A stretch of DNA of 64,000 nucleotides, from positions 372,001-436,000 of the forward strand of contig NZ_QJJK01000006.1 in the NCBI RefSeq assembly GCF_003201475.1, read 5' to 3'. Of the stretch, positions 32,622-43,330 are shown one piece after another (position 1 is the first letter of the stretch; every line of letters starts with the position of its first letter). A program made the position numbers and the translations under genes. This DNA comes from Chelatococcus asaccharovorans (GTDB lineage Bacteria; Pseudomonadota; Alphaproteobacteria; Rhizobiales; Beijerinckiaceae). Under the pieces are notes generated by a model. It saw nothing but the letters and a program-made list of their open reading frames with translations, was not told where the DNA came from and ran no database searches.

Positions 32622-33932
32622 CTATTCGCCGCGCCGCTCGCTGCGCAGTTTCTCCCACCAGTCGAGCCGCTTGCGGATCTCCCGCTCGAAACCCCGCTCG
32701 ACAGGCGCGTAGAAATGCTGGCGGCCGAGGGCCTCAGGCCAATAATCCTGGCCTGAGAAGGCATCCGGCTCGTCATGGTCGTAGGCATAGCCCGCGCCAT
32801 AGCCCTCCCCCTTCATGAAGCGGGTCGGCGCATTGAGAATGACCTTGGGCGGCATCAGCGAGCCGCCCTGCTTCGCCACCGCCTTGGCGGCGCTGAAGGC
32901 CTTATAGGCCGCATTCGATTTCGGTGCGGTCGCGAGATAGATCACCGTCTGCGCCAGCGCGAGTTCCCCCTCCGGCGAGCCGAGAAAATCATAGGCATCC
33001 TTCGCCGCATTGGCGACGACGAGCGCCTGCGGATCGGCAAGGCCGATATCCTCCACGGCCATACGCACCAGCCGACGGGCGAGGAACAGCGGGTCCTCGC
33101 CCGCGTCGAGCATGCGCGCGAGATAATAGAGGGCGGCATCGGGGTCCGAGCCCCTGATGGTCTTGTGGAGCGCGGAGATGAGGTTGTAGTGCCCCTCCTG
33201 CGCCTTGTCATAGATCGGCGCGCGGCGCTGCACCACCTCCTGCAGCGCCGCCGCCGTGAAGATCTCACCCGCGCCGGCCGCCCGCCAGATTTCCTCCGCC
33301 AGCGTCAGCGACGCCCGGCCATCGCCATCGGCCATATGGATGAGCGCGAGCCTTGCACCCTCGTCGAGCGGAAGCGGTTTTCCTTCGATGTCCTCGGCCC
33401 TTGCGAGCAAACCCTGAATCGCATTCTCATCGAGCGCACGGAAGGTCATCACCCGCGCGCGCGACAGGAGCGCCGCATTCAGCTCGAACGACGGGTTCTC
33501 CGTCGTCGCGCCGACGAGCGTGATCGTGCCATCCTCCATGACCGGCAGAAAGGCATCGAGCTGGGCCCGGTTGAAGCGGTGGATCTCGTCGACGAAAAGC
33601 AACGTGCTCTGTCCGACCGCGCGGCGGCCACGCGCCACATCGAAGGTCTTCTTCAGGTCGCCGACGCCGGAGAAGATCGCCGACATGGGCTCGAACACGA
33701 GGTCGGTCTCATGGGCGAGGAGCCGCGCGACCGTCGTCTTGCCCGTCCCCGGAGGCCCCCAGAAGATGAGGCTGCCGATCGAGCCCGATCGCAGAAGGCG
33801 CGTGAGCGCGCCTTCCGGCCCGACCAAGTGGTCCTGGCCCACGACCTCGCTCAGGCGCTGCGGACGCAGGCGATCCGCCAGCGGACGCGGCGCGCCACGG
33901 TCGAGACCCGCCGATTGGAAGAGATCAGCCAT
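32622..33932 (-). CDS. rarA: Replication-associated recombination protein RarA (MgsA)
   Basis: 436 residues, AAA+ clamp-loader-like ATPase. PLADRLRPQRLSEVVGQDHLVG, Walker A GPPGTGKT (59-66), Walker B LLFVDEIHRFN, sensor GATTENPSFELNAALLSR, and the C-terminal tetramerisation domain (GSDPDAALYYLARMLDAGEDPLFLARRLVRMAVEDIGLAD). Acts at stalled replication forks. It lies 79 nt from the protease gene stop on the same strand, so it may be in the same transcript. Confidence 0.97.
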   Translation of the reverse strand: MADLFQSAGLDRGAPRPLADRLRPQRLSEVVGQDHLVGPEGALTRLLRSGSIGSLIFWGPPGTGKTTVARLLAHETDLVFEPMSAIFSGVGDLKKTFDVARGRRAVGQSTLLFVDEIHRFNRAQLDAFLPVMEDGTITLVGATTENPSFELNAALLSRARVMTFRALDENAIQGLLARAEDIEGKPLPLDEGARLALIHMADGDGRASLTLAEEIWRAAGAGEIFTAAALQEVVQRRAPIYDKAQEGHYNLISALHKTIRGSDPDAALYYLARMLDAGEDPLFLARRLVRMAVEDIGLADPQALVVANAAKDAYDFLGSPEGELALAQTVIYLATAPKSNAAYKAFSAAKAVAKQGGSLMPPKVILNAPTRFMKGEGYGAGYAYDHDEPDAFSGQDYWPEALGRQHFYAPVERGFEREIRKRLDWWEKLRSERRGE

Positions 33933-34011
33933 CGCTAAGATCAGACATCAATGAGATCAGACATGGATCTGTTCCCCAGTTCTCACAGCACCGCCGCCGG
34001 AGCGATCGGGC

Positions 34012-35421
34012 TCACCCACCGAACATGGTGGTGAACACCTGCCCCTTGCGGTTGATGGTAACTTGCCAGTAGCTCGCACGGCTGCGCATCACTCTGTCAA
34101 GGTCCTTCGTGGTCTCGACCTCGCTGCCATTCACCGCCAGGACCACATCGCCCGTCTGGAAGCCGAGCCGTTCCGCGGTCGAGCCCTGATCGAGTTCCTG
34201 GACGGCGACGCCCTTGCTGAGCCCCTGCAGCGACAGCTCCTCGGCAACCGCCGGCGACAGGTTGACGATCGTCGCACCGCGCAGCGGCGAATTGCTGGCA
34301 ACCGTCAGCGCCTCGCGGGCGGGCCTCTCCGGAGCCGCCGCGAGCTCGACCGGGATATCCGCGCGCTTGCCACCGCGCAGGATGGTGACAGCCACCCGGC
34401 CGCCGAGGGGCCGCGTGGCAAAGCGGTAGCCGAAGCTGTCAGGATCCTCGATCGCCCGTCCATCGACGGCGACGATCACATCGCCCGATTTCAGGCCGGC
34501 GGCGCCCGCCGGACTGCCGGGCAAGGTCGACACAACCAGTGCGCCCGTTGGCCGCTCCATCCCCATGCTCTCCGCGATATCAGCGGAAACAACCTGCAGC
34601 CGCGCGCCGAACCAGGGCCGCCGCACGGATTTACCGCCCTCCTTCGCCGAAGCAAGGACGGTGCGCACCATGGCCGCGGGCACGGCGAAACCGATCCCCA
34701 TGCTGCCGCCCGAACGCGAGAAGATCGCGGTGTTGATGCCGATCACATGCCCAGACGCATCGACCAGCGGGCCGCCCGAATTGCCCGGGTTGATAGCCGC
34801 ATCGGTCTGGATGAACGACTGGAAGTCGCTGATCCCCACCTGCGTGCGCGCCAGGGCGGAGACGATGCCTTGCGTCACCGTCTGGCCGACCCCGAAGGGG
34901 TTGCCGATAGCGATGACGAAATCCCCGACCTCTATGGTATCGTCGCTGCCGAGTGGCGCCGTCGGAAACGGGCCGTTCCCCTTGATGCGCAGGACTGCCA
35001 GGTCGCTGCGCGGATCACGCAGCACGATGTCCGCCTCGAACTCGCGCTTGTCCCCCAGCGCCACCCTCACCTCGGTCATGTTCTCGATGACGTGGTTGTT
35101 GGTGATGACGAGACCCGACGGCTCGACGATCACGCCGGAGCCCAACGACCGTTGGACCCTGTCCTGCGGTACGCCAAAGCCGCCGTCCCCGAAGAAACGG
35201 CGAAAGAACGGGTCGTCAAAGAAAGGGTTCTGCGGCCGCTTCTCGACACGCGTGCCATAGACATTCACGACGGCCGGGGTCACCTGCTTGACCACCGGCG
35301 CCAGCGAAAACTGCACCTGGGCGCGGTTGTCCGGCACCGCCCGTTGCTGGGCCAACGCCGGCAGGGGCGCCAGCAGCAGGGCGAGCACGGAAGCACAAGC
35401 GAAAGTACGAAGCATCGGCAT
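34012..35421 (-). CDS. Do-family periplasmic serine endoprotease (DegP/DegQ/DegS-like)
   Basis: 469 residues. Signal peptide (FACASVLALLLAPLPALAQ), trypsin-like domain with His110 (TNNHVI), Asp140 (DPRSDLAVL) and Ser215 (NPGNSGGPLV), then two PDZ domains (about 285-365 and 385-465). Degrades or chaperones misfolded envelope proteins. ATG at 35421 with AGGA 6 nt upstream; another ATG at 35415. It begins about 150 nt after rplQ, beyond a terminator. Confidence 0.95.
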   Translation of the reverse strand: MPMLRTFACASVLALLLAPLPALAQQRAVPDNRAQVQFSLAPVVKQVTPAVVNVYGTRVEKRPQNPFFDDPFFRRFFGDGGFGVPQDRVQRSLGSGVIVEPSGLVITNNHVIENMTEVRVALGDKREFEADIVLRDPRSDLAVLRIKGNGPFPTAPLGSDDTIEVGDFVIAIGNPFGVGQTVTQGIVSALARTQVGISDFQSFIQTDAAINPGNSGGPLVDASGHVIGINTAIFSRSGGSMGIGFAVPAAMVRTVLASAKEGGKSVRRPWFGARLQVVSADIAESMGMERPTGALVVSTLPGSPAGAAGLKSGDVIVAVDGRAIEDPDSFGYRFATRPLGGRVAVTILRGGKRADIPVELAAAPERPAREALTVASNSPLRGATIVNLSPAVAEELSLQGLSKGVAVQELDQGSTAERLGFQTGDVVLAVNGSEVETTKDLDRVMRSRASYWQVTINRKGQVFTTMFGG

Positions 35422-35505
35422 ATAATCCTGTTGTCGTGCCAGAGCTATAAGCTGCTCCGCGATTGCGCGCAAAGCGCGGCAGCGCGGCCTCACGCGCGAG
35501 CCTCC

Positions 35506-35534
35506 AAAAGCAAAAGGGCGGCCCGAAGCCGCCC
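35506..35534 (-). terminator. Rho-independent terminator after rplQ
   Basis: GGGCGGC / GCCGCCC (35516-35522 and 35528-35534) with a 5-nt loop; on the minus strand the stem is followed by TTTTGCTTTT. It closes the ribosomal protein-rpoA transcript 36 nt past the rplQ stop. Confidence 0.85.
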
Positions 35535-35569
35535 TCACGATCGTTCTGCTGCTGCGCGACTGGCGCCGC

Positions 35570-35992
35570 TCAGGCCTCGGTATCGGCACCGTCCTGGTTC
35601 TGCACCGGGCCGGAATCCAGACCCTTCGCATCGACGTCGCGATCGACGAATTCGATCACCGCCATCGGGGCGCCGTCGCCAAAGCGGAAACCGGCCTTGA
35701 GAACGCGGGTGTAACCCCCGTTGCGCTCCTTGTAGCGCGGGCCAAGCACATCGAACAGCTTCTTCACGAGGGCCACGTCGCGGACCTGGGCGATCGCCTG
35801 GCGGCGCGCATGCAGATCGCCGCGCTTGCCGAGCGTGACCAGCTTCTCGACCACCGGACGCAGATCCTTGGCCTTCGGCAGCGTCGTGACAATCTGCTCG
35901 TGCTTGATCAGCGCGGCAGACATATTGGCGAACATCGCCTTGCGGTGTTCGGCCGAGCGATTGAACCGGCGATGGGCAAAACCGTGATGCAT
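35570..35992 (-). CDS. rplQ: 50S ribosomal protein L17
   Basis: 140 residues from the conserved [27 protein letters not shown] lies 11 nt upstream of the ATG at 35992, while the frame continues to 36028 without similarity. L17 sits near the polypeptide exit tunnel. The tail is extended and acidic ([24 protein letters not shown]), as usual in alphaproteobacteria. Last gene of the ribosomal cluster, 126 nt after rpoA; that gap has a GGAGCCGGC/GCCGGCTCC hairpin (36089-36111) without a T run. Confidence 0.98.
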   Translation of the reverse strand: MHHGFAHRRFNRSAEHRKAMFANMSAALIKHEQIVTTLPKAKDLRPVVEKLVTLGKRGDLHARRQAIAQVRDVALVKKLFDVLGPRYKERNGGYTRVLKAGFRFGDGAPMAVIEFVDRDVDAKGLDSGPVQNQDGADTEA

Positions 35993-36118
35993 CTGGCTGT
36001 CTCCTTGATTGTACGACCGCCGTGCCACGGAACGGCCGCTGCTGATACCCGCGAGCCCAGATCAGGGCTCCGGCAGCGTGCTAACGGAGGAGCCGGCCCG
36101 AGGCCGGCTCCGTTGTGA

Positions 36119-37135
36119 TCAGTAATGCTCTTCGAAACGCTTGGCGAGCTCTTCGATATTGTCCGGCGGCCAGCCGGTCACTTCCATGCCGAGGTGCAGG
36201 CCCATGGAGGCGAGAACTTCCTTGATCTCGTTCAAGGACTTCCGCCCGAAGTTCGGCGTCCGCAGCATTTCGGCTTCCGTCTTCTGGATCAGGTCGCCGA
36301 TATAGACGATGTTGTCGTTCTTCAGGCAGTTGGCCGAACGCACCGACAATTCGAGCTCGTCCACCTTCTTCAGGAGAGCCGGGTTGAAAGGAAGCTGCGG
36401 CGTGGAGATCGATGTCTCCTCGCGGCGCGGTTCCTCGAAATTGACGAAGACCGCCAGTTGGTCCTGAAGGATGCGGGCGGCATAGGCAACCGCGTCCTCG
36501 GCCGACACCGACCCGTTCGTCTCGACCGTCATGGTCAGCTTGTCATAGTCGAGGATCTGACCCTCGCGGGTATTCTCGACCCGGTAGGAGACCTTCTTGA
36601 CGGGGCTGTAGAGCGCGTCGACGGCGATGAGGCCGATCGGCGCATCCTCGGGACGGTTGCGCTCGGAAGGAACATAGCCCTTGCCGGTGTTGACCGTGAA
36701 TTCCATGCGGATCTCGGCACCGTCGTCGAGCGTGCACAGGACGAGTTCCGGATTGAGGATCTGCACGTCGCCGACGGTCGCGATATCGCCCGCGAAGACC
36801 GGCCCGGGCCCCTGCTTGCGCAGCGCCATGCGCTTCGGCCCTTCGCCCTGCATCTTGATGGAGATCATCTTGATGTTGAGGACGATGTCCGTCACGTCCT
36901 CGCGGACGCCCGCGATCGACGAAAACTCATGCAGCACGCCGTCGATGTGGACGGCCGTGACGGCCCCGCCCTGCAGCGACGACAACAGAACCCGGCGCAA
37001 GGCGTTACCGAGAGTGAGACCGAACCCGCGCTCCAGCGGCTCGGCGACCACGGTTGCAATCCGCTTCGGATCGTCTCCGGGGGTGACGTCAAGCTTGCCC
37101 GGCTTGATCAGTTCTTGCCAATTCTTCTGGATCAC
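36119..37135 (-). CDS. rpoA: DNA-directed RNA polymerase subunit alpha
   Basis: 338 residues. The N-terminal dimerisation domain ([32 protein letters not shown]) and the C-terminal domain that binds UP elements and activators ([54 protein letters not shown]) are separated by a linker. Standard size. The position after rpsK and before rplQ is the canonical alpha operon order. Confidence 0.99.
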   Translation of the reverse strand: MIQKNWQELIKPGKLDVTPGDDPKRIATVVAEPLERGFGLTLGNALRRVLLSSLQGGAVTAVHIDGVLHEFSSIAGVREDVTDIVLNIKMISIKMQGEGPKRMALRKQGPGPVFAGDIATVGDVQILNPELVLCTLDDGAEIRMEFTVNTGKGYVPSERNRPEDAPIGLIAVDALYSPVKKVSYRVENTREGQILDYDKLTMTVETNGSVSAEDAVAYAARILQDQLAVFVNFEEPRREETSISTPQLPFNPALLKKVDELELSVRSANCLKNDNIVYIGDLIQKTEAEMLRTPNFGRKSLNEIKEVLASMGLHLGMEVTGWPPDNIEELAKRFEEHY

Positions 37136-37369
37136 GACCGCACCTCATGCCAGTCCAAAGATCAAACGGCGCCATCCAATCGCTCCGTCTGATCAAAGCC
37201 AACGTTTCCGGCAGTTTGCACTGCCTTGGCGGTACCGCAAATAGACAGCTGTTGACTGCCTTGCGAGACCGCATGAATTTACAGATCGAGGGCATATCAA
37301 TGCCAACGAGAGCCGGATCCGCCCGATGTGACGCCCGGCTCGACCGAAAGCGAAATGCCTGCGACCGCG

Positions 37370-37759
37370 TCAGACGCGACGACGCTTGCGCGGACGGCAA
37401 CCGTTATGCGGGATCGGCGTGACGTCGCGGATCGACGTGACCGTGAAGCCGACCGACTGAAGCGCACGCAGGGCCGACTCGCGACCCGAACCGGGGCCGG
37501 ACACCTCGACCTCGAGCATCCGCATGCCATGCTCTGACGCCTTGCGCGCCGCATCTTCCGCCGCGACCTGCGCTGCATAAGGGGTGGACTTGCGCGACCC
37601 CTTGAAGCCCATCGAACCGGCGGACGACCAGGAAATGGTATTGCCCTGCGCATCGGTGATGGTGATCATCGTGTTGTTGAACGAGGCGATCACGTGAGCG
37701 ACCCCCGACACGATGTTCTTGCGTTCGCGACGGCGGACGCGGGCGACTTCTCTTGCCAT
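37370..37759 (-). CDS. rpsK: 30S ribosomal protein S11
   Basis: 129 residues beginning [16 protein letters not shown] and ending with the conserved basic tail [12 protein letters not shown]11 forms part of the mRNA exit region on the platform of the small subunit. The ATG at 37759 follows a purine-rich stretch. The gap to rpoA is 234 nt, long for this operon, and contains no gene. Confidence 0.99.
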   Translation of the reverse strand: MAREVARVRRRERKNIVSGVAHVIASFNNTMITITDAQGNTISWSSAGSMGFKGSRKSTPYAAQVAAEDAARKASEHGMRMLEVEVSGPGSGRESALRALQSVGFTVTSIRDVTPIPHNGCRPRKRRRV

Positions 37760-37912
37760 TGTCTCTTCTATCCAATCCTTCAAGCGCGCCCGTGATCCCA
37801 GGCGCTCGGGATAAACTGCCGGAACGTCCGGCAACCATAACAACCACCCCAGACACCATCAGGGTCTGGGGCCAAACGATCCCATCAATCCACGAGCGGC
37901 GCCCGCAACCGA

Positions 37913-38281
37913 TTACTTCTTCTTGCCGGCGATCGGCTTAGCCTTGCCCTTGCGGGTCCGCGCATTGGTATGCGTGCGCTGACCGCGAACGGGAAGACTG
38001 CGACGATGACGCAGGCCGCGGTAGCAACCGAGGTCCATCAGCCGCTTGATGTTCATCGACACATCACGACGAAGATCGCCCTCGACCAGATAATCCCGGT
38101 CGATCGTCTCGCGGATCTGCAGCACTTCCTGGTCAGTCAGCTGGTTCACGCGACGATCCGCCGGGATACCGACCTTCTCGCTGATCTCCTGCGCCTTCTT
38201 GGCGCCGATGCCATGAATGTACTGCAGCGCGATCACCACGCGCTTGTTCGTCGGAATGTTGACGCCTGCGATACGGGCCAC
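37913..38281 (-). CDS. rpsM: 30S ribosomal protein S13
   Basis: 122 residues ([26 protein letters not shown]...[25 protein letters not shown]). S13 contacts the large subunit and the P-site tRNA. It is the first gene of the alpha operon here; rpmJ and infA, which lie before it in enteric bacteria, are absent. A promoter-like site lies upstream. Confidence 0.99.
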   Translation of the reverse strand: MARIAGVNIPTNKRVVIALQYIHGIGAKKAQEISEKVGIPADRRVNQLTDQEVLQIRETIDRDYLVEGDLRRDVSMNIKRLMDLGCYRGLRHRRSLPVRGQRTHTNARTRKGKAKPIAGKKK

Positions 38282-38457
38282 GTTCCAGTCTCCTCAACCC
38301 TTACCATCGAAGCCGAAGCTTCATGCGGTTCGATAATGTGCCAACTCCAGGGCGACCTGGAGGAATAGTCTTGCGAACGGCCCACACGACAACACCGGCC
38401 GGCACCCTTTTGCCCAGGATACCGGCTCGGTCACAGACTAACGTCGGCAGATTCCTG

Positions 38458-38486
38458 TCTTTAGGCGTTCACACAAGTTTCGTCAA
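38458..38486 (-). promoter_or_regulatory. Possible promoter between adk and rpsM
   Basis: TTGACG (38486-38481) and TAAAGA (38463-38458) with an exact 17-nt spacer on the minus strand, in the 220-nt gap. The -10 match is weak. It would give the alpha operon its own transcript with a leader of about 170 nt. Confidence 0.4.
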
Positions 38487-38501
38487 CCTTATCTAACGAA
38501 A

Positions 38502-39083
38502 TCAGCCGGCCACGATCGCGCGAATCGCCGCGGTGACATCGTCGATGGGCGCCATTCCGTCGACCGAACGCAAGGTGCCCTTGCGACCATAGTAGTCCGT
38601 CAGCGGCGCCGTCTGTTGCCGGTAGGCGTCGAGGCGTGTCCGGAAGACATCCGGATTGTCGTCGCGCCGCACCGCTTCGCCGCGCGCCTCGGCATCCCTA
38701 GCGCGCTTGACGATGCGGTCGACGAGGATGCCCTCGTCCACCTTCAGCTCGATGATCGCATCAAGCTGCATGCCTTTGTCTTCCAGCATGCGGTCAAGCG
38801 CCTCGGCCTGCCCGACCGTCCGGGGAAACCCGTCGAGGATGAAACCGTTGCGTGCATCCGGCTCCTCGATCCGTGAGGCAACGATGGAAACCACCAGATC
38901 GTCGGGGACAAGGGACCCCTGATCCATCAGCTCCTTCGCCTGCAGGCCGATCGGCGTCCTGGCCGCAACGGCCGCCCGCAACATATCCCCCGTCGACAAT
39001 TGCGGGATCCCGTGGCGCTCGACCAGCCGAGCCGCCTGCGTGCCCTTACCGGCCCCCGGAGGTCCGAGTAGGATCAGTCTCAT
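38502..39083 (-). CDS. adk: Adenylate kinase
   Basis: 193 residues, short form: the P-loop GPPGAGKGT (7-15), SDMVP-like [15 protein letters not shown], and a short LID ([25 protein letters not shown]) without the zinc-binding cysteines, as is usual in alphaproteobacteria. Converts ATP + AMP to 2 ADP. Its ATG overlaps the secY stop codon by 4 nt (ATGA), so translation is coupled. Confidence 0.98.
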   Translation of the reverse strand: MRLILLGPPGAGKGTQAARLVERHGIPQLSTGDMLRAAVAARTPIGLQAKELMDQGSLVPDDLVVSIVASRIEEPDARNGFILDGFPRTVGQAEALDRMLEDKGMQLDAIIELKVDEGILVDRIVKRARDAEARGEAVRRDDNPDVFRTRLDAYRQQTAPLTDYYGRKGTLRSVDGMAPIDDVTAAIRAIVAG

Positions 39084-40420
39084 TTGCGCCGTGCCCCCTT
39101 CAGCTTCGACTTCTTGATCAGCCCTTCATACTGATGCGCCAGCAGATGCCCGTGCACCTGAGCCACCGTATCCATCGTCACGCTCACCACGATCAGCAGC
39201 GATGTGCCGCCAAAATAGAACGGGAGGGCCGCATAGGAAATCAGCACTTCGGGGATCAAGCAGATCAAAGCGAGATAGGCCGCGCCGACGACTGTGATGC
39301 GCGTGAGCACATAGTCGATATACTGGGCCGTGCGCTCGCCGGGCCGGATACCGGGGATGAAGCCGCCGTGCTTCTTGAGGTTGTCCGCCGTCTCGTTGGG
39401 GTTGAACACAATCGCCGTATAGAAGAACGCGAAGAACACGATCAGCAGGACGTACAGGATCATATAGAGCGGACGACCATGCGCGAGATAGGTCGAGAGG
39501 GTGGCCAGGATGCCCGTTCCGCCCCCCTGCGCCTGCGAAAAGCTCGCAAAGGTGGTCGGCAGCAGGAGCAGCGACGAGGCGAAGATCGGCGGAATGACGC
39601 CCGCGGTATTGAGCTTCAGCGGCAGGAAGGAGCTCTGCCCCTCGTACAGCTTGTTGCCGACCTGGCGCTTCGGGTAGTTGATCAGCAGGCGGCGCTGGGC
39701 GCGCTCCATGTAGACGATCAGCGCGATACAGGCGATCGCCATCACGATCACGCCGAGGATGAGGGCCGTCGAAACAGCCCCCTGGCGGCCGAGCTCGAGC
39801 GTGCCGGCGATGGCCTGGGGCAATTCCGCGACGATGCCGGCAAAGATGATCAGCGACGTGCCGTTGCCGATGCCGCGCGACGTGATCTGCTCGCCGAGCC
39901 ACATCAGGAACATGGTACCGCCGGTCAGCGTGATCACGGTCGTGATCCGGAAGAACATGCCGGGCTCAGCCACCATGTTCCCCGACCCTTCAAGCCCGAT
40001 GGAGATGCCATAGGCCTGGAAAACCGCCAGGATAACCGTGAGATAACGCGTATACTGATTGATGACCTTACGCCCCTGCTCCCCCTCTTTCTTGAGGGCT
40101 TCGAGCGTGGGAACGACACTGGTCAGCAGCTGGATGATGATCGATGCCGAGATATACGGCATGATGTTGAGCGAAAAGATCGCCATACGGCTGACCGCAC
40201 CGCCCGAGAACATGTTGAACAGCCCGAGCACGCCACCCTGGGTCTGGCGAAACAGCTCGGCGACCGCATCCGGATTGATCCCGGGAAGCGGAATATAGGT
40301 ACCCAGCCGATAGACGAGAAGCGCACCCAGCGTAAACCAGATGCGCTTCTTGAGTTCCTCGGCCTTCGCCAAAGCTCCAAAGTTCAGATTTGCTGCAAGC
40401 TGTTCGGCTGCCGACGCCAT
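39080..40420 (-). CDS. secY: Preprotein translocase subunit SecY
   Basis: 446 residues with ten membrane helices. Visible signatures: LGIYIPLPGI-like [40 protein letters not shown]-like [16 protein letters not shown] and [22 protein letters not shown]. Central pore of the Sec channel in the inner membrane. The gene lies between rplO and adk, as usual. Confidence 0.99.
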   Translation of the reverse strand: MASAAEQLAANLNFGALAKAEELKKRIWFTLGALLVYRLGTYIPLPGINPDAVAELFRQTQGGVLGLFNMFSGGAVSRMAIFSLNIMPYISASIIIQLLTSVVPTLEALKKEGEQGRKVINQYTRYLTVILAVFQAYGISIGLEGSGNMVAEPGMFFRITTVITLTGGTMFLMWLGEQITSRGIGNGTSLIIFAGIVAELPQAIAGTLELGRQGAVSTALILGVIVMAIACIALIVYMERAQRRLLINYPKRQVGNKLYEGQSSFLPLKLNTAGVIPPIFASSLLLLPTTFASFSQAQGGGTGILATLSTYLAHGRPLYMILYVLLIVFFAFFYTAIVFNPNETADNLKKHGGFIPGIRPGERTAQYIDYVLTRITVVGAAYLALICLIPEVLISYAALPFYFGGTSLLIVVSVTMDTVAQVHGHLLAHQYEGLIKKSKLKGARRK

Positions 40421-40510
40421 CGATGATCAATCCCGCAAAGGCTTCGTGGCGGCACCGGCCACCGCAGGAAACGGGTGCCTCGCCGCCACTGGCTTTAGAT
40501 AGGGCTTCGC

Positions 40511-40990
40511 CTACGCTTCTGCAGGTGCTGCAGCGCTCAGAATTTTCACTGAGCCGCCCACCTTCTCGATCGCGGCGATCGCCGACTTCGACGCGCCCGC
40601 GACCTCGAACGTGAGCTTGGACGTAAGCTCACCCTGGCCGAGGATCTTGACCCCGTCGCGCGCCTTGGAAACGACGCCCGCCGCAATCAGCACCTCGAGG
40701 GTGACAGCGCTTGCCGCATCGAGCTTGCCCGCGTCGACCGCAGCCTGAACCCGGCCAACGTTAACCTCGTTGAGGTCACGCCGGAAGGGGTTCCAGAAGC
40801 CGCGCTTCGGGAGCCGCCGATGGATGGGCATCTGTCCACCCTCGAAGCCCTTGATCGCTACGCCCGAACGGGACTTCTGACCCTTGACGCCACGGCCGCC
40901 GGTCTTGCCCTTGCCCGAACCGATACCACGACCGACACGCATGCGGTCCTTGGTCGCGCCCGGATTATCGCGAATGTCCGTGAGTTTCAT
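40511..40990 (-). CDS. rplO: 50S ribosomal protein L15
   Basis: 159 residues starting [43 protein letters not shown], the L15 signature loop. The frame is open to 41005, but the conserved start is at 40990. L15 organises 23S rRNA late in assembly. The rpmD gene precedes by 11 nt. Confidence 0.98.
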   Translation of the reverse strand: MKLTDIRDNPGATKDRMRVGRGIGSGKGKTGGRGVKGQKSRSGVAIKGFEGGQMPIHRRLPKRGFWNPFRRDLNEVNVGRVQAAVDAGKLDAASAVTLEVLIAAGVVSKARDGVKILGQGELTSKLTFEVAGASKSAIAAIEKVGGSVKILSAAAPAEA

Positions 40991-41001
40991 CGACATTCTC
41001 C

Positions 41002-41214
41002 TCACCGTGCTGCCGGCGTGTCGTCAACGACGCGCACGAGGTGACGAACCTTATCGATCATTCCGCGGACAGCCGGAGTGTCCTCGAGAACCGAACGACG
41101 GTGAAGCTTATTGAGACCAAGGCCGATCAGCGTCTGACGCTGGGCAGCCACGCGGCGGATCGGGCTACCGATCTGCTCGACCGTGACGGTCTTCTTCCCG
41201 GAGGATTGAGCCAT
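41002..41214 (-). CDS. rpmD: 50S ribosomal protein L30
   Basis: 70 residues ([47 protein letters not shown]). ATG at 41214 chosen since AGGAGG lies 7 nt upstream; an in-frame TTG at 41220 is closer. Bacterial L30 is absent in some lineages, so its presence is worth noting. Packed between rpsE and rplO. Confidence 0.97.
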   Translation of the reverse strand: MAQSSGKKTVTVEQIGSPIRRVAAQRQTLIGLGLNKLHRRSVLEDTPAVRGMIDKVRHLVRVVDDTPAAR

Positions 41215-41226
41215 GTTCAAGCCTCC

Positions 41227-41796
41227 TTACGCTTCAGCGACAGCCGCGTCGCTCATATCGGCATCGCGGCGGCGGGACTGCAGGGTGGACACCTTCAGGC
41301 CGCGGCGAGCCGCGACTGAACGCGGGCTATCTTCGTGCTTGAGCGCGTCGATCGTCGCCCGGACCAGGTTGTACGGGTTCGACGAACCGAGCGACTTCGC
41401 GACAACGTCGTGCATGCCGAGGGTCTCGAAAACGGCGCGCATCGGGCCGCCGGCAATGATGCCGGTACCGGCCGGTGCCGCGCGCAGGATGACCTTGCCG
41501 GCGCCCCAGCGCCCGGCGACGTCATGATGCAGCGTACGACCTTCCTTCAGCGGAATACGCACGAGCGCGCGCTTGGCGGCCTCGGTCGCCTTGCGGATCG
41601 CCTCCGGCACCTCGCGGGCCTTGCCATGGCCGAAGCCGACGCGGCCCTTCTGATCGCCGACCACCACGAGGGCCGCGAAGCCGAAGCGGCGACCACCCTT
41701 GACGACCTTGGCGACGCGGTTGATATGCACCAACCGATCGACAAATTCGCTATCGCGCTCCTCACGGTCGCGCTGCTGCTGACGCTCTCTCGCCAT
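41227..41796 (-). CDS. rpsE: 30S ribosomal protein S5
   Basis: 189 residues. [22 protein letters not shown] is the S5 RNA-binding domain and [15 protein letters not shown] follows; [38 protein letters not shown] is the second half. S5 helps translational accuracy. The C-terminus is extended beyond the enteric form. A 181-nt gap with a long hairpin separates it from rplR. Confidence 0.99.
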   Translation of the reverse strand: MARERQQQRDREERDSEFVDRLVHINRVAKVVKGGRRFGFAALVVVGDQKGRVGFGHGKAREVPEAIRKATEAAKRALVRIPLKEGRTLHHDVAGRWGAGKVILRAAPAGTGIIAGGPMRAVFETLGMHDVVAKSLGSSNPYNLVRATIDALKHEDSPRSVAARRGLKVSTLQSRRRDADMSDAAVAEA

Positions 41797-41905
41797 ACCT
41801 TTGTCTCCACTTTCGCAGGGCGGCGGCCCCGCTCGCTTCGAACCACACCAAATCCGCCGCTTTTTTAGGGGGCAATCGCGCTAGCGACACGCGATTCCCA
41901 TAACG

Positions 41906-41966
41906 CAAGTCCACCGCGTAACCGGTTGCCTGCTTTCGCACAACCCCCGGTGACGCGGCGGACTTG
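41906..41966. repeat. Imperfect 20-bp inverted repeat between rplR and rpsE
   Basis: CAAGTCCACCGCGTAACCGG (41906-41925) pairs with CCGGTGACGCGGCGGACTTG (41947-41966) in 18 of 20 positions, with a 21-nt loop. The arm ends match the AAGTCCG/CGGACTT hairpins at 1974, 2469 and 19684. It lies within the spc operon, 11 nt upstream of the rplR stop on the plus-strand map. Confidence 0.85.
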
Positions 41967-41977
41967 AATAAGTCGAA

Positions 41978-42340
41978 TTAAAAGTTCAAGCCACCTTCAC
42001 GCGCGGCCTCGGCCAAAGCCTTGACACGCCCGTGGTAGATGAAGGCGCCGCGATCGAACACGACGTCCTTGACGCCGGCCGCAACCGCACGCTCGGCAAT
42101 GAGCTTGCCGATCGCGGCAGCGGCCTCGATGTTGGCACCGCTCTTGAGTTCTTCGCGAACGGTTTTCTCAAGCGACGAAGCCGCAGCAAGCGTGCGGCCA
42201 GCCGTGTCATCGATCACCTGGGCATAGATCTGCTTCGAGGTGCGATGCACCGACAAACGCGGCCGTCCGTTCGCAGCAGCGCGTAGAGCGCGGCGAACAC
42301 GCGCCTTGCGACGCTCAGTGGTTCCGAGTTTCTCCGCCAT
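41978..42340 (-). CDS. rplR: 50S ribosomal protein L18
   Basis: 120 residues ([48 protein letters not shown]...[43 protein letters not shown]). L18 binds 5S rRNA together with L5. The C-terminal GGLNF end is canonical. The start lies 10 nt past the rplF stop. Confidence 0.99.
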   Translation of the reverse strand: MAEKLGTTERRKARVRRALRAAANGRPRLSVHRTSKQIYAQVIDDTAGRTLAAASSLEKTVREELKSGANIEAAAAIGKLIAERAVAAGVKDVVFDRGAFIYHGRVKALAEAAREGGLNF

Positions 42341-42350
42341 GGTCGGCCCC

Positions 42351-42884
42351 TTACTTCTTCTTGCCTTCCTTGCGGAAGATGAATTCGTTGGCGTATTTCA
42401 CGCCCTTGCCCTTGTAGGGCTCGGGACCGCGGAATTCGCGGATCTCGGCAGCGGCCTGGCCAACCTTCTGCTTGTCGATGCCGGCGACGACGATTTCCGT
42501 CGGCTTGGGCGTCGTGATGGTCAGCCCGGCCGGGATCTCGAAATCGATGTCATGGCTGTAGCCAAGCGACAACTTGAGAACCTTGCCGGCAACGGCTGCC
42601 TTGTAACCGACGCCGGTGATCTCGAGCTTCTTCTCGAAGCCCTGCGACACACCGATGATGAGGTTCTCAACCTGGCTGCGCGACATGCCCCACAGCGCGC
42701 GAGCGCGCTTGGTCTCGTCACGCGGGTCGACCTTGACCTCGCCGTTGTCGAGCTTCACCGACACGTCATCCGGCACGACGAAGAACAGCTCGCCCTTCGC
42801 GCCCTTAACCTTGACAGTTTGCCCGTCGAGCGTCGCAGTGACACCGGCCGGGACAGGAACTGGCTTCTTACCAATACGAGACAT
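42351..42884 (-). CDS. rplF: 50S ribosomal protein L6
   Basis: 177 residues ([33 protein letters not shown]...[25 protein letters not shown]). Two tandem L6 folds; the C-terminal signature PEPYKGKGV is intact. L6 lies near the GTPase-associated centre. A 35-nt gap separates it from rpsH. Confidence 0.99.
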   Translation of the reverse strand: MSRIGKKPVPVPAGVTATLDGQTVKVKGAKGELFFVVPDDVSVKLDNGEVKVDPRDETKRARALWGMSRSQVENLIIGVSQGFEKKLEITGVGYKAAVAGKVLKLSLGYSHDIDFEIPAGLTITTPKPTEIVVAGIDKQKVGQAAAEIREFRGPEPYKGKGVKYANEFIFRKEGKKK

Positions 42885-42919
42885 GATGGTCTTTCCCGTG
42901 GTTTGTGAGTGCCGCTCGA

Positions 42920-43318
42920 TCAGAAGACCTTGCAGAGCACTTCGCCGCCCACGTTATTCTCCCGGGCCTGATGGTCGGCCATCACACCGCGCGGCGTTGA
43001 GAGAATGGTGATGCCGAGACCATCCGCAACGCGCGGCATGCTATCGACAGAGGCGTACACGCGCCGGCCCGGCTTCGACACGCGCTGAATCGAGCGGATC
43101 ACCGGCGTGCCGTCGAAATACTTCAGCTCGATCTCGAACTCCGTACGGCCGTTGCCATACTCGGTCGTCGAATAGCCGCGAATGTAGCCTTCCTGCTGGA
43201 GCACGTCGAGGACGCGCGCCCGCAGCTTGGAACCCGGCGTTCCCACCTTGCCGCGCCGCCGCATCTGGGCGTTGCGGATACGGGTGAGCATATCGCCTAG
43301 CGGATCATTGATCGCCAT
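42920..43318 (-). CDS. rpsH: 30S ribosomal protein S8
   Basis: 132 residues ([22 protein letters not shown]...[33 protein letters not shown]). S8 binds the central domain of 16S rRNA; in enteric bacteria it also represses the spc operon. The GISTPKGVMTD-like C-terminal block is present. It starts 12 nt after the rpsN stop. Confidence 0.99.
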   Translation of the reverse strand: MAINDPLGDMLTRIRNAQMRRRGKVGTPGSKLRARVLDVLQQEGYIRGYSTTEYGNGRTEFEIELKYFDGTPVIRSIQRVSKPGRRVYASVDSMPRVADGLGITILSTPRGVMADHQARENNVGGEVLCKVF

Positions 43319-43330
43319 CGCAGATCCTCC

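Noticed and set aside
36089-36111. Terminator between rpoA and rplQ
   Set aside because: The stem is good but there is no T run, and rplQ is normally cotranscribed with rpoA.
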